The notes below the pieces were generated by a model. The model was not told where the DNA came from, searched no databases, and saw only the letters and a program-made list of their open reading frames with translations. The position numbers and the translations under genes were made by a program. Positions 19,410 to 27,700 of a stretch of 27,700 nt of DNA are shown here, piece by piece. The stretch spans positions 1-27,700 of the forward strand of contig JAUCBJ010002244.1 in NCBI GenBank assembly GCA_032718475.1, read 5' to 3'. Position 1 is the first letter of the stretch. Each line of letters begins with the position of its first letter. Source of the stretch: Nemertoderma westbladi. Lineage: Eukaryota; Xenacoelomorpha; Nemertodermatida; Nemertodermatidae.

Positions 19410-20364
19410 TTGATTGTTTACCTATTTGTTGTTGCCACGGTAACGTGGCCCAATAGCAGCGTGGTGGTTGCTCCACTTATTTCTTCCTATCTGACTATAA
19501 CTTAACTCTTTATTTAACACTCCGCTATGACATTCCCGATATTCTAAATTGGTTTGTTTTCTTTTCGGTAGTTTAGGATTTGCACTTTGCAGGTTTGTGT
19601 TGGTTTTCAGGGTCGAACTAATTACGCGATTGATTTTCATTGTTTTTAATGTAATTTTGCTACAACTTTTTGCACAAATTTCCACAAGTTCGTTAGATGT
19701 GGCGCGAGATATATATATAAGTGTAAGTTTGATTTAAATGTTTTTTAAATTTGTTGCTGGTATGCCATGTGTAAGTAAATGCCTATTAATGTTACTAGAA
19801 TGGCCTTTTAATCGTAGTTGAGGTTTTATTAATTCTGTCGCCTTTCGAAATATATATTATAAAGTCGCACTTGTAATGGATCATTATAATATATATATAT
19901 ATATACTTTGGGACATTCATCGACAATCTGGACTTTATAATATATATTTTTATTATATAGTAGTTGAATTTTTCGCACCGTTATAGCTGAAGGTAAATTT
20001 TGAAGTTTTAAAACAAATTATTTTTGTTTCCTTCGCATTTCATTATTTCGTCACATTTCGAATAGCACGGCGCTATGGTAATAAACGGCGTCCAATATTG
20101 TTTCATCCTTTATGGATTGCCCCTAATAAATCATATCTATTAGGTTGAATATATTATTAGCTGAATTGTAAGACTTACATAATAAATGTGTTATATTTTG
20201 TGTAAATAAAAATATTGTATATATTAAGTAGGCTTAGTGTTATTTTATATGTCGTGTGCGATTTCTTTGTGTTTGTGTATATATTTGCATAAAACTATAA
20301 TTAATGTATATATATATATAATACGTATTCAGTAAATTCAAGTTACAGTAATTTTTATACTAAG
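19410..20364 (+). other. FOXJ2/3 3' region, no further gene
   Basis: AT-rich sequence with (TA)n runs (about 19889-19905 and 20307-20322). Candidate AATAAA hexamers near 20125, 20180 and 20205 could end the FOXJ2/3 transcript, implying a 3' UTR of roughly 0.7-0.8 kb. Reading frames in this stretch show no recognisable motif. Confidence 0.45.
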
Positions 20365-20970
20365 TGGGGCGAGCCACGGACGTTTTGAATATATGAATGC
20401 TAATAACTCATACAATTATCGATATGTATCCAAACTTGACACACATACCGGTATTAAGGTCTGTCAAGAGTTGACAAAACCATATCCATGGGTGGACTTT
20501 GCAGTTCTCTAGTCTGCAGCTAGATGGCGAAACGTCTCAAAGTCAAAACCTTCCCTGATTCCTCTGCTTGCAATCTTCAATTCAAAAAATGCTTCAATCA
20601 AGACCACAACAGGTTGCGTCGACGTTATTTTACCCTGGAGTGGCAGGTTAGGGAGATGCAGCGCAGACGATCAGCAGACCTTTAGTCTGGAATGGATTAT
20701 ATATGAACGACAAAACTGGGAAAAGGTTTTCATCTTCAAAAATTATTCCATGCTGTAAAGTGCCGTTTTACACAAATAAATAAACATTTTATTTTTTTGC
20801 CTTTTGACTTGTAGTTGTAAGCGCGGATAAATAAATAAATTATCAAACCAGCCTGTATAGGCGGGGTGAGTTGAGTATTTTGTCCAAACTTTTTGTGGGG
20901 CGAGCCACGAAGTTGGCGGAGCCTTAGCGAATTGACACTGTTAGGGGGTGGGTCAATTTATGCAAATAGT

Positions 20971-21019
20971 TGTCGTCGTCGTCGTCGTTGTCGTCGTTGT
21001 CGTCGTCGTTGTCGTCGTT
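20971..21019. repeat. (GTC/GTT)n microsatellite
   Basis: An imperfect trinucleotide run of GTC with interspersed GTT at the head of the first 315-bp unit; a short version (about 21322-21333) heads the second unit, so it belongs to the array. Confidence 0.9.
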
Positions 21020-21144
21020 ACGATTTTGACATGCTAATAACTTTGTCGGATTTAAAGCTGCCAAGTTGAAAATTTGTAGGTATCAATATGAGCAAAAGTT
21101 GAGATTTTTGAGAGACTTTCAGACACCATCAGTGCAATGGTCTC

Positions 21145-21917
21145 CCGCTAGAGGGCCACATGTCTAAACATTAAATGCCCTCCCATTTCTTTGCTTTTAA
21201 TCCGTTTAAGCTGAAACTTGGCAGATATGTATTAGACCATTAGCTGTGACTTTCAAAGGAGGCGAATCCATCTGCAGTTCTCCAGTCTGCCGCTAGAGGG
21301 CCAAAGGTCTGAAAGTGAAATCGTTGTCGTCGTTACGATTTTGACATGCTAATAACTTTGTCGGATTTAAAGTTGCCAAGTTGAAAATTTGTAGGTATCA
21401 ATATGAGCTAAAGTTGAGACGTTTGAGAGACTTTCAGACACCATCAGAGCAATAGTCTCCTGCTAGAGGGCCACATGTCTAAACGTTAAATGTCCTCCCA
21501 TTTCTTTGCTTTTAATCCATTTATGCTGAAATTTGGCAGATATGTATTAGACCATTAGCTGTGACTTTGAAAGAAGGAATTGAATTGAATTGAATTGAAG
21601 GCTAATCCGTGTGCAGTTCTTCAGTCTGCCGCTAGAGGGCGAAATGTTTGAAAGTGAAATCTTTCTCCCATCTCGTTATTTATGATCCGTTCAAGCTGAA
21701 ACGTAGCAGATATGTAGTAGAAGTCGGCCTGAGTCTTTGGTGGGCAGTAAACGGTCTGGAGTCCTCCAGTCTGCCGCTAGAGGGCGAAATGTATAACTGT
21801 CCCCAATTCCTTGATATTAATTTATTTAAAGTGAATATTGGCATATGTACTAGAGCACATGCTGCGTCTTTCTGAGGAAGGTGGTCGATCTGCATTTCTC
21901 CAGTCTGCCGCTAGAGG
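21145..21917 (+). promoter_or_regulatory. Six CTCF-like core motifs in the array
   Basis: CCGCTAGAGGGC or a near variant occurs at 21145, 21290, 21460 (CTGC...), 21629, 21774 and 21908 (shortened at the 3' end). Spacings are 145, 170, 169, 145 and 134 bp. The core resembles the known CTCF consensus CCASYAGRKGGC except for G at its third position. Related sites are GCAGCTAGATGGC at 20516 and CCGCTAGATGGCGC at 23589. Binding is inference. Confidence 0.3.
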
Positions 21918-22059
21918 TAAGCGGAAATTCAAGACGCTGGTCACACTACTAAACGCATTATTTCAACATTCTCAAATATACGCTCCATAAATATTTCACG
22001 TTACTATTTTATTGATAATCAAGATATAAACCAAGCGGAATTGGGGTGTAAACGTTAAG

Positions 22060-22375
22060 CAGACACCTGGTGCAGACACCTGGTGCAGACACCTGGTGCA
22101 GACAACTGGTGCAGACACCTGGTGCAGACACCTGGTGCAGACACCTGGTGCAGACACCTGGTGCAGACACCTGGTGCAGACACCTGGTGCAGACACCTGG
22201 TGGGTGCAGACACCTGGTGCAGACACCTGGTGGGTGCAGACACCTGGTGCAGACACCTGGTGGGTGCAGACACCTGGTGCAGACACCTGGTGCAGACACC
22301 TGGTGCAGACACCTGGTGCAGACACCTGGTGCAGACACCTGGTGCAGACACCTGGTGCAGACACCTGGTGCAGAC
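22060..22375. repeat. 13-bp minisatellite (CAGACACCTGGTG), ~23 copies
   Basis: Near-perfect copies of a 13-bp unit containing the E-box CACCTG. Three units carry a 4-bp GGTG expansion, giving a higher-order 30-bp period at about 22190-22270, and one has CAACTGG. Because 13 is not a multiple of three and the unit has no stop in any frame, all six frames stay open and encode period-13 peptides; these are not genes. Confidence 0.95.
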
Positions 22376-23729
22376 AGTTAGGCAGACCGGTACTGAAATG
22401 AATTACACAATAGCCTACATTCGCAGAAAAGCCTTTCTAGAATTATCACTTATGACTACTTATTTGCGTGCATTTTTCACTGGGATTGGCTGCGTGCGTG
22501 TCTAGCGTCGTCTCTTTGATTACGTTGAACCATTGGCAATATACAGAATGTTTTGATTGGACCTATAGGACTAGGAACTTTGCGTGGAAGAATATAATGG
22601 TAGAAATCATAACAAATAATACTCATATAACTTATATTTCGGCAGTTCTTTTAAATATGTAAACCTCTACCGGACTGCTGATTCATATACATTCCTAACA
22701 TTCCACACCACATTCCAATAATATCCTAATACAGTAATACTTTCGAATTAGTACTTAAATTAAATTTAAGTCACGTGCTGCGCGAAGGCCCCACTTCGTG
22801 TTTCTATATATGTATTATGAAACTGTATCAGACTTTCCGGGATCGGGATTATAACTCTCGGGATCCCATTTTTCGGGCTAGGGGTTGAAATTTAGGATTA
22901 AATTCCTTAAAGTTAATAGTATATGTGGCGGGTTTTGGGTAACACTCACTTTATCTTATACTTCTTAAATATTAGTAAAAATAGTAATATAAAGTTTTAT
23001 TAAAATTATTTTGCAATGCTTAGTGGGGTGGTTTACTGACATATAAATTCGATATAATCAAAACATTTGCGTTCATCAGATACTCAACAAATTTACTTCA
23101 CTATTTATACTTCGGGATCCCGGTCCAAAAAAGTCGGGATCGGGATTGTATTTTTCGCCGGGATCCCTGTTTTTCGGGATCGGGATCCCGTTTAAACACT
23201 TATGTATCCGTCTGTTATAGATAAGCAGTTACTCGCACAGTTTCGAGACTTCGCATAGTTATAAAAGGTATAGGTCTGCGTTTAGGAAAAATATTTTCAG
23301 ACAGAACACGACGAGCGCAACACCAACAAGGCTTATAATGAATACGAGTATATAGTATATCCACAGGACGAGTGAAATGAGTGAGACTTGTAATGGCGTC
23401 GAGTGCTGGAGTACTGCCTTGCCTATATGACTATAATACTCAGCAGTTGTTACTGGCTGTTTCGATATTTTTCGTAGTTATGGCCTAACGCTGCCGCTGC
23501 AGGTCCTAGTGATACGTTCTAGGGAACCCTAAATGTAGACCCTAAATACATTGACCTACTACATGGGATTGCACAATTCTATTGTATGCCGCTAGATGGC
23601 GCTACAGGTTCGTTTCACGCTGCCCTCGCAGCGTTTTTAGTATTGCAATAAATACACAAATAAAGACAAGCATATTTCACTATAGATCAGGTACAACTTA
23701 TTCTAGAATACATACTGAAACATACTAAC
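22376..23729. other. Non-coding, repeat fragments
   Basis: No exon seen on either strand. CACGTGCTGCGCGAAGGCCCC at about 22772-22792 resembles the unit of the P-element subterminal array. GGGATCC-type repeats (22838-23190) are listed separately. CCGCTAGATGGCGC (23589-23602) is a further CTCF-like core. If the ankyrin gene continues to lower coordinates, this stretch belongs to its next intron. Confidence 0.45.
22838..23190. repeat. Direct repeats rich in CGGGATCCCG / CGGGATCGGGATT
   Basis: CGGGATCGGGATT followed by a GGGATCCC block and TTTTTCGGG occurs at 22838-22877 and again at 23135-23180, 297 bp apart, with an additional CGGGATCCCG at about 23113 and 23181. Because the motif is self-complementary the copies are both direct and inverted. 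They may be the ends of a small DNA transposon; no target duplication was identified. Confidence 0.7.
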
Positions 23730-23828
23730 CTCCGTTGTCAACATAACATTTGAACCGTAACGCAGCAACAATTCGATAACCTTAATTCTATTCTTCTTAC
23801 AAGCGATATGGAGTGGCGTAAATCCATT
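23730..23828 (-). CDS. ANK: Ankyrin (ANK1/2/3-type) exon, one repeat
   Basis: The exon is exactly 99 bp, one 33-residue ankyrin repeat, bounded by TTCTAG before and GTTAGT after on the minus strand. It reads [20 protein letters not shown] and onward to TTE, nearly identical to a repeat in the membrane-binding domain of vertebrate ankyrins. That repeat follows directly the one encoded by the upstream exon at 25477-25674, so order and phase fit. Ankyrins link membrane proteins to the spectrin skeleton. The end of the repeat ([10 protein letters not shown]) is less conserved. The pyrimidine tract before the acceptor is weak, and a 19-bp C run lies about 50 bp into the intron. Confidence 0.92.
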
Positions 23829-25476
23829 CTAGAATTATTAATTATAGTGATATTTATAGTTACAAAATACCGAGTTGCCCCCCCCCCCCCCCCCCCATAT
23901 ACGGAGCAATGCTGCAAAGGCGTCGGCAATAAGTCAACTTATCAGCGTTTTCATGATATCCTCGTAACGCAGCAAAGTTAATAACTAACTTAGTTTCAAT
24001 GAACTTCTAGATCACGTCTTGAGTAATTCTCAATTGAATTATGATGACAGCCCACAAGGCCATCGTAATATAAGGCTGATCAGCCACCCTCGATCAGCTG
24101 ATCAAACAAGTCATACTTATTTTTGTTACGATATTACGATGGTCTTGGATAACCATTGTATGCCATGCTAAGTATACGATTATTCGTACAGTTTGTTAAA
24201 GTAACTGCAATTAATAATTGCATGAAAGGGATATAAATTTATAAAATTCATTAATATTCCTAAACATTAAAATATTACAGCTAATAATAATTAAGCATTC
24301 GGAACGCCGTAAGTTACGTACACTAATGGCCCTTAAGTATATTTATGTAAACCTCCCTCGCGGCACTTATACGATATGGGTACCTACATTTTCAAATGAC
24401 GTGTAAGCTATGAATCTTGATAATTAATTTTGTTCTAGAACACATTTTTTTTGTTCTAGAACACATTTTTTTTTATTCTAGAACACATTTTTTTATACTA
24501 GCACATTTTTTCTACACCTTTTTTATAAATGTTATAGAACACGCGTTAGTTATAAATTTTGATAAATATTTTTGTTCTAGAACACATATTTTCTAGACCA
24601 TAATTATATGATTAATAAATGTGCACTGCATACCGTTTTACATAAACTACACATGTTTCAAAAAATTTTGAAAATGTAGGTACCCATGTCGTATAAGTGC
24701 CTCCCTCGCTGCGTTCGTTCATAATAACGTAAATTTACCCAAATGATGTCAGTTAGTTATTATTACATCCCATTATCATATACCTTTTTAATTTGATTGC
24801 TTTGATACTTTGATCAACAAGTGCCCCATGGTGTGAGGAGTCCAGCAATAAGTTGCAGACACAAGTATCTCCGTGAGAATTAGATAATCATTAGGCTTAA
24901 TTGCCCTAATTATAACTTTTCATTAGCAATGCGATGGGCCGAATTTAATTACACGAAATAAATGTAACTCAATGAAACTACGTTATTAAATCTACTGTAC
25001 AAGGTGATATTATCTCACACCGGTACAACAACATACATCAGTCGTTTAAAGTAATAACAAGCTTTCGACGGTCTTCTAAATAAAATAATAATAAGTGTTT
25101 TAAACATTTACTGGGAATGTTGTTTCTGAATTAAAAGATGACGTAACGCTTTTGGAGTTTGAGTTTTTATATTTCTTTAATTTTATTAGATGTTATTTTT
25201 AAAATGAATCGCGCCGTGGAAGTGGCTTAAAAGCACAGGTACTGTATAAAATTAATTAAATAAAATTAACCCTAACTGGCGTATATTTTCATATATCGCC
25301 AGTTCCACTTAGTGAAAACAGTTTAAGGAGTAATATAAGATAATTATATACTAAATTATAATAAACTAGCTTTAAATATGAGTCAAAAGGGAGCTACTTA
25401 ATTTAATAATAATTAATAATTTTAATAATTATTTTTATTGTATTTGATCCCGCTCCCTATTATAGAGTATACTTAC
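23829..25476 (-). other. Ankyrin intron (1,648 bp) with repeats
   Basis: The intron lies between the two ankyrin exons and begins with GTAAGT. It contains a poly-C run (23878-23896), an imperfect hairpin (about 24053-24071 with 24131-24148, CATCGTAATAT and complement) around GGCTGATCAGCC, and the MITE at 24362-24701. No other gene is seen. Confidence 0.7.
24362..24701. mobile_element. MITE, 340 bp, with 8-bp target duplication
   Basis: A 35-bp terminal inverted repeat beginning GGCACTTATACGATATGGGT (24362-24396) is matched by 24667-24701 with one mismatch. TCCCTCGC flanks both ends (24354-24361 and 24702-24709). The inside holds about four or five copies of a roughly 23-bp repeat containing TTCTAGAACACATTTTTT. 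There is no coding capacity. An 8-bp duplication fits hAT or P superfamilies, but the sequence does not match the hAT nTnnnnAn pattern. Confidence 0.85.
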
Positions 25477-25674
25477 CAAAGCGCGCGAGTCTGGGGTGGC
25501 TTTACGGTCGAGGAGCAGCTTAGCGACCCGGTGGTGTCCGCAATGGGCAGACACGTGTAACGGGGTCAGATAGTCTGCGGTGACGTCATCAACGGGAGCC
25601 TTGTGGTAGAGCAGGAGCCTAGCTGAGTCGACGTGGTCCCCTTGGGCGGCCATGTGTAATGGAGATAGGCCGTT
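25477..25674 (-). CDS. ANK: Ankyrin (ANK1/2/3-type) exon, two repeats
   Basis: The exon is exactly 198 bp, two 33-residue ankyrin repeats in phase 0. It is preceded on the minus strand by a pyrimidine-rich TTACTTTCTAG acceptor and followed by a perfect GTAAGT donor. The peptide runs from [20 protein letters not shown] through [20 protein letters not shown] to PDSRAL, closely matching adjacent repeats near the middle of the 24-repeat membrane-binding domain of vertebrate ankyrins (about repeats 9-10, from memory of the family). Neither exon has stops or frame breaks, so a functional gene is likely. Exons upstream (above 25674) and downstream (below 23730) were not found in this window. Confidence 0.95.
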
Positions 25675-26082
25675 CTAGAAAGTAACAGAACGCACTGCAG
25701 CATCGGTCCATGTCTCTGAATTGCGACACTATAATACTCAGTGAGATAGTGAAATGAATGATATCAATATTCTCACAATAACTCAATACTTTTATTACAT
25801 CTTTTTTTGGACAATTTTTGAGACCTACCTCTAACAGTCACCAGGAGGCTGAGAATAATTTGCTGGTTTGGGGGCAGGCAAACTCTCTATTGAGTTAATA
25901 ATGTGCGGTAAGCGGGTCATGTTTATAATGCTGTCTGTTGGCTTCAGAAACGGACAGCAGACGTCATCTGGAGTAGAGGACCTACCAGGTTTTTTTAGGC
26001 TCTAAATATGGCGCCAACCCTGGCCGACCTACCTATATACCTTTGAAATGCTGATGCTACAAAAGGATGATCCCTAATATGC
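25675..26082. other. Upstream ankyrin intron, no exon seen
   Basis: AT-rich DNA with the acceptor of the 198-bp exon at its lower end. No further ankyrin repeat was recognised. It should be intronic if the gene continues upstream. Confidence 0.5.
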
Positions 26083-26096
26083 TAACTTTAGATATA

Positions 26097-26290
26097 GGTG
26101 TAATATTATGGTTTTGTTCAGATATGGAAAAAATGAGAAAGCGCGTCACCGGGGGTTGAACCAGCGCTATACGTAAGTTTCGGCCTATCAGGCCTCATTA
26201 GTAGCGCTAACCTGTTCAGCCATTTGTCCCTGACATAATATTACACCTTTAATTACAGTTGCATTAACAGCTCAACTCCAATTCATTTAT
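26097..26290 (-). mobile_element. tRNA-like SINE candidate
   Basis: On the minus strand a tRNA-like body (about 26234-26145) has a perfect box A, TGGCTGAACAGG (26222-26211), and a perfect box B, GTTCAACCC (26161-26153), about 50 bp apart, as in polymerase III promoters. The acceptor ends pair only at GTCA/TGAC, so it is not a good functional tRNA. Exact 14-bp direct repeats TAACTTTAGATATA flank it (26083-26096 and 26291-26304), as expected for LINE-mobilised insertion. A 15-bp inverted repeat AGGTGTAATATTATG (26096-26110 with 26234-26248) also brackets the tRNA-like core, which is unusual for a SINE. Confidence 0.5.
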
Positions 26291-26338
26291 TAACTTTAGA
26301 TATATGCATACTTTCATATAATATGCATACTTTCATTA

Positions 26339-27272
26339 TATGGGATTCCTGATGAAATTATTGCAGCAATCGGATCAGTATACGATGGTTCGACAACATT
26401 TGTGTCTACTGTTGACGGTGACACAGAACCATTTGAAGTGTTATGGGGCGTCCTCCAGGGAGACGCAGTTGCACCACTCTTGTTCATTATTGTGGTTGAC
26501 TATGTTCTACGCATGTCCTTAGATCATCATAATGATGATGGGGTGATGGTAACTCCACCTACTGGCTCCAGAAGTCGAGGAAATCCTGCCAAGTACCTAA
26601 CTGATCTAGACTTTGCTGATGACTTAGGAGTACTCTCAGAATCACTAGAGGGAGCCCAACGTCTCCTCAGCTCATTAGAACATGCTGCTTCTAGTGTTGG
26701 TCTTTTTATTAACTCCAGAAAGACCAAAATTTTGACAGTTAACTTTGAAAGTCCTCAGCAAGTCTCTGATTGGATGAGCATAAGCTCAAAGGATGGTATG
26801 CTTGAGCATGTGGACGACTTCTGTTACCTGGGATCATGGATCCGGGAAGTCAGGTGAGGACCTTCGATTACGTAAGGGAAAGGCATGGGCAGCCTTGAAT
26901 AGGCTTTCCAGGATTTGGAAGTCACAGAAAATTAATCGGAAACTTAAGGTCCGATTATTCAGAGCTGCAGTAGTTCCAGTACTCCTCTACGGGAGTCCAT
27001 GCTGGGCTCTAACTGCTGAGGACACCAAATCTCTGGATGGCACATTCACAAGAATGCTACACAACTAACTATAGCTATAACTATTGCTTTCGCCGTGAGG
27101 ACCATCCAGTGCATAATCTTGTGCTGGACAGCCCATGACTTTCTTGAGACGCATCTTAAAGGACACTGGCCTTGAAGATGCGGATGATCTAGCAAATGTC
27201 ATGGGTGATAGGGAATTGTGGCGGCGCAATTTTGTCGACAAGCCGATCCTAGTAGTAGTAGTAAAACTTTAG
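26339..27272 (+). pseudogene. Decayed LINE reverse transcriptase, 5'-truncated
   Basis: Starting abruptly at 26339 with YGIPDEIIAAIGSVYDG, the frame continues through GVLQGDAVAPLLF (RT block B), LTDLDFADDLGVLS (catalytic FADD box) and VDDFCYLGSWI. A frameshift near 26855 moves to LRLRKGKAWAALNRL and VPVLLYGSPCWAL. A deletion near 27068 then removes part of the tail, and the last recognisable piece is LKDTGLEDADD...DRELWRRNF, ending at a (GTA)4 run (27250-27263) and TAG at 27272. Its motifs differ from the relics at 9.9 and 16.1 kb, so it is a separate LINE family. It would lie in antisense inside an ankyrin intron if that gene extends this far. Confidence 0.85.
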
Positions 27273-27700
27273 ATTAGATTCTTTGAAGAAGGGAATTGTC
27301 GTCGAATTATTGCAGACTCATAATTTAGTATCACTTGAGTGCGACTACCGAATACTTATTGACATACAGTCGCGAAATTGGACACTTCGTAACTTATGTA
27401 CCGTATGTTGCATATGATACGTTTAGGTTAGCCATCACGATAGCATTGTGTTAGAATGCACAATAAAAGAATGAACTACTGATATGATAGATAGATAGAA
27501 ATGGTACAAAGGTTACAGGTAGCGCGGTGTTTTGTTTACTCTCTGCGTCTGATATTAAACATCATCACACAGTATATTGATTTAGTGCACTCTCGCGAGG
27601 TATATTCTAAATACTGCCACTATAGATATGCTAAATAGATTAGATGATAGATGTAAAACATGAATGGTAATAGTGTTTGACATGCATTTAGGATAGAAAT
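27273..27700. other. No gene recognised
   Basis: AT-rich DNA with a short GATA repeat (about 27487-27498). An AATAAA at about 27462 has no assignable gene. Confidence 0.4.

Larger units (their letters stand above)
20367..21920. repeat. Diverged tandem array of ~145-170-bp units
   Basis: Units share GCTGAAACTTGGCAGATATG, a TTAGACCATTAGCTGTGAC block and TCCAGTCTGCCGCTAGAGGG. A larger step of 315 bp is visible, with CGATTTTGACATGCTAATAA at 21021 and 21336. A related leader GGGGCGAGCCACG occurs at about 20367 and 20897. An AATTG microsatellite (about 21577-21600) interrupts one unit. Copies differ at many sites, so the array is not recent. Confidence 0.85.

Noticed and set aside
20971-21333. CRISPR-like array suggested by repeats with spacers
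   Set aside because: The genome is eukaryotic, the units are 145-170 bp and diverge gradually, and there are no short identical repeats with unique spacers.
21996-22505. Six long frames across the 13-bp minisatellite
   Set aside because: A stop-free 13-bp unit opens every frame; the peptides are period-13 repeats with no domain.
26145-26234. Functional tRNA gene
   Set aside because: Boxes A and B are perfect but the acceptor stem pairs at only four positions and no clear anticodon arm could be drawn.

Overview
This is animal nuclear DNA: AT-rich, intron-bearing and dense with transposon remains. Three host loci can be recognised by their protein families: RAD9 (DNA-damage clamp), a FOXJ2/3 forkhead factor, and two exons of an ANK1/2/3-type ankyrin. 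The mix of P-element-like (THAP) transposons, several LINE families and the recurrent octamer TAGGCCTA suggests a marine invertebrate, possibly a deuterostome such as an echinoderm. That assignment is inference only; no sequence here fixes the species.

Layout. 1-1.6 kb: AT-rich DNA with a 2x30-bp repeat and a candidate solo LTR. 1.7-3.5 kb (- strand): RAD9 in one uninterrupted reading frame, with a coding heptapeptide minisatellite. 3.74-6.95 kb: a P-element-like transposon with ~148-bp terminal inverted repeats, a duplicated target site and a broken transposase, ending about 280 bp upstream of the RAD9 start. 7-9.9 kb: AT-rich DNA with a cruciform-prone palindrome and a possible signal-peptide first exon near 8.83 kb. 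9.9-11.7 kb (- strand): a decayed LINE. 12.57-15.06 kb: a 2.49-kb foldback element, two arms of about 1.2 kb, with a perfect 8-bp duplication of hAT type and an uninterrupted paralogue of its insertion site close by. 16.1-17.2 kb: two LINE relics whose 3' ends converge on one ACT microsatellite. 17.59-17.77 kb: a palindromic MITE just upstream of FOXJ2/3 (17.96-19.41 kb, + strand, single exon).

20.4-21.9 kb is a diverged tandem array carrying the core CCGCTAGAGGGC every 134-170 bp, similar to a CTCF core. 22.06-22.38 kb is a 13-bp minisatellite. 23.7-25.7 kb (- strand) holds two ankyrin exons of exactly 99 and 198 bp with consensus splice sites, separated by a 1.65-kb intron that contains a 340-bp MITE. 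26.1-26.3 kb is a tRNA-like SINE candidate and 26.3-27.3 kb another LINE relic.

The host genes do not form an operon or a common pathway. The more unusual content is structural: nested inverted repeats at several scales, two clean transposon insertions with target duplications, both complete host genes intronless, and the CTCF-like motif array between FOXJ2/3 and the ankyrin exons.
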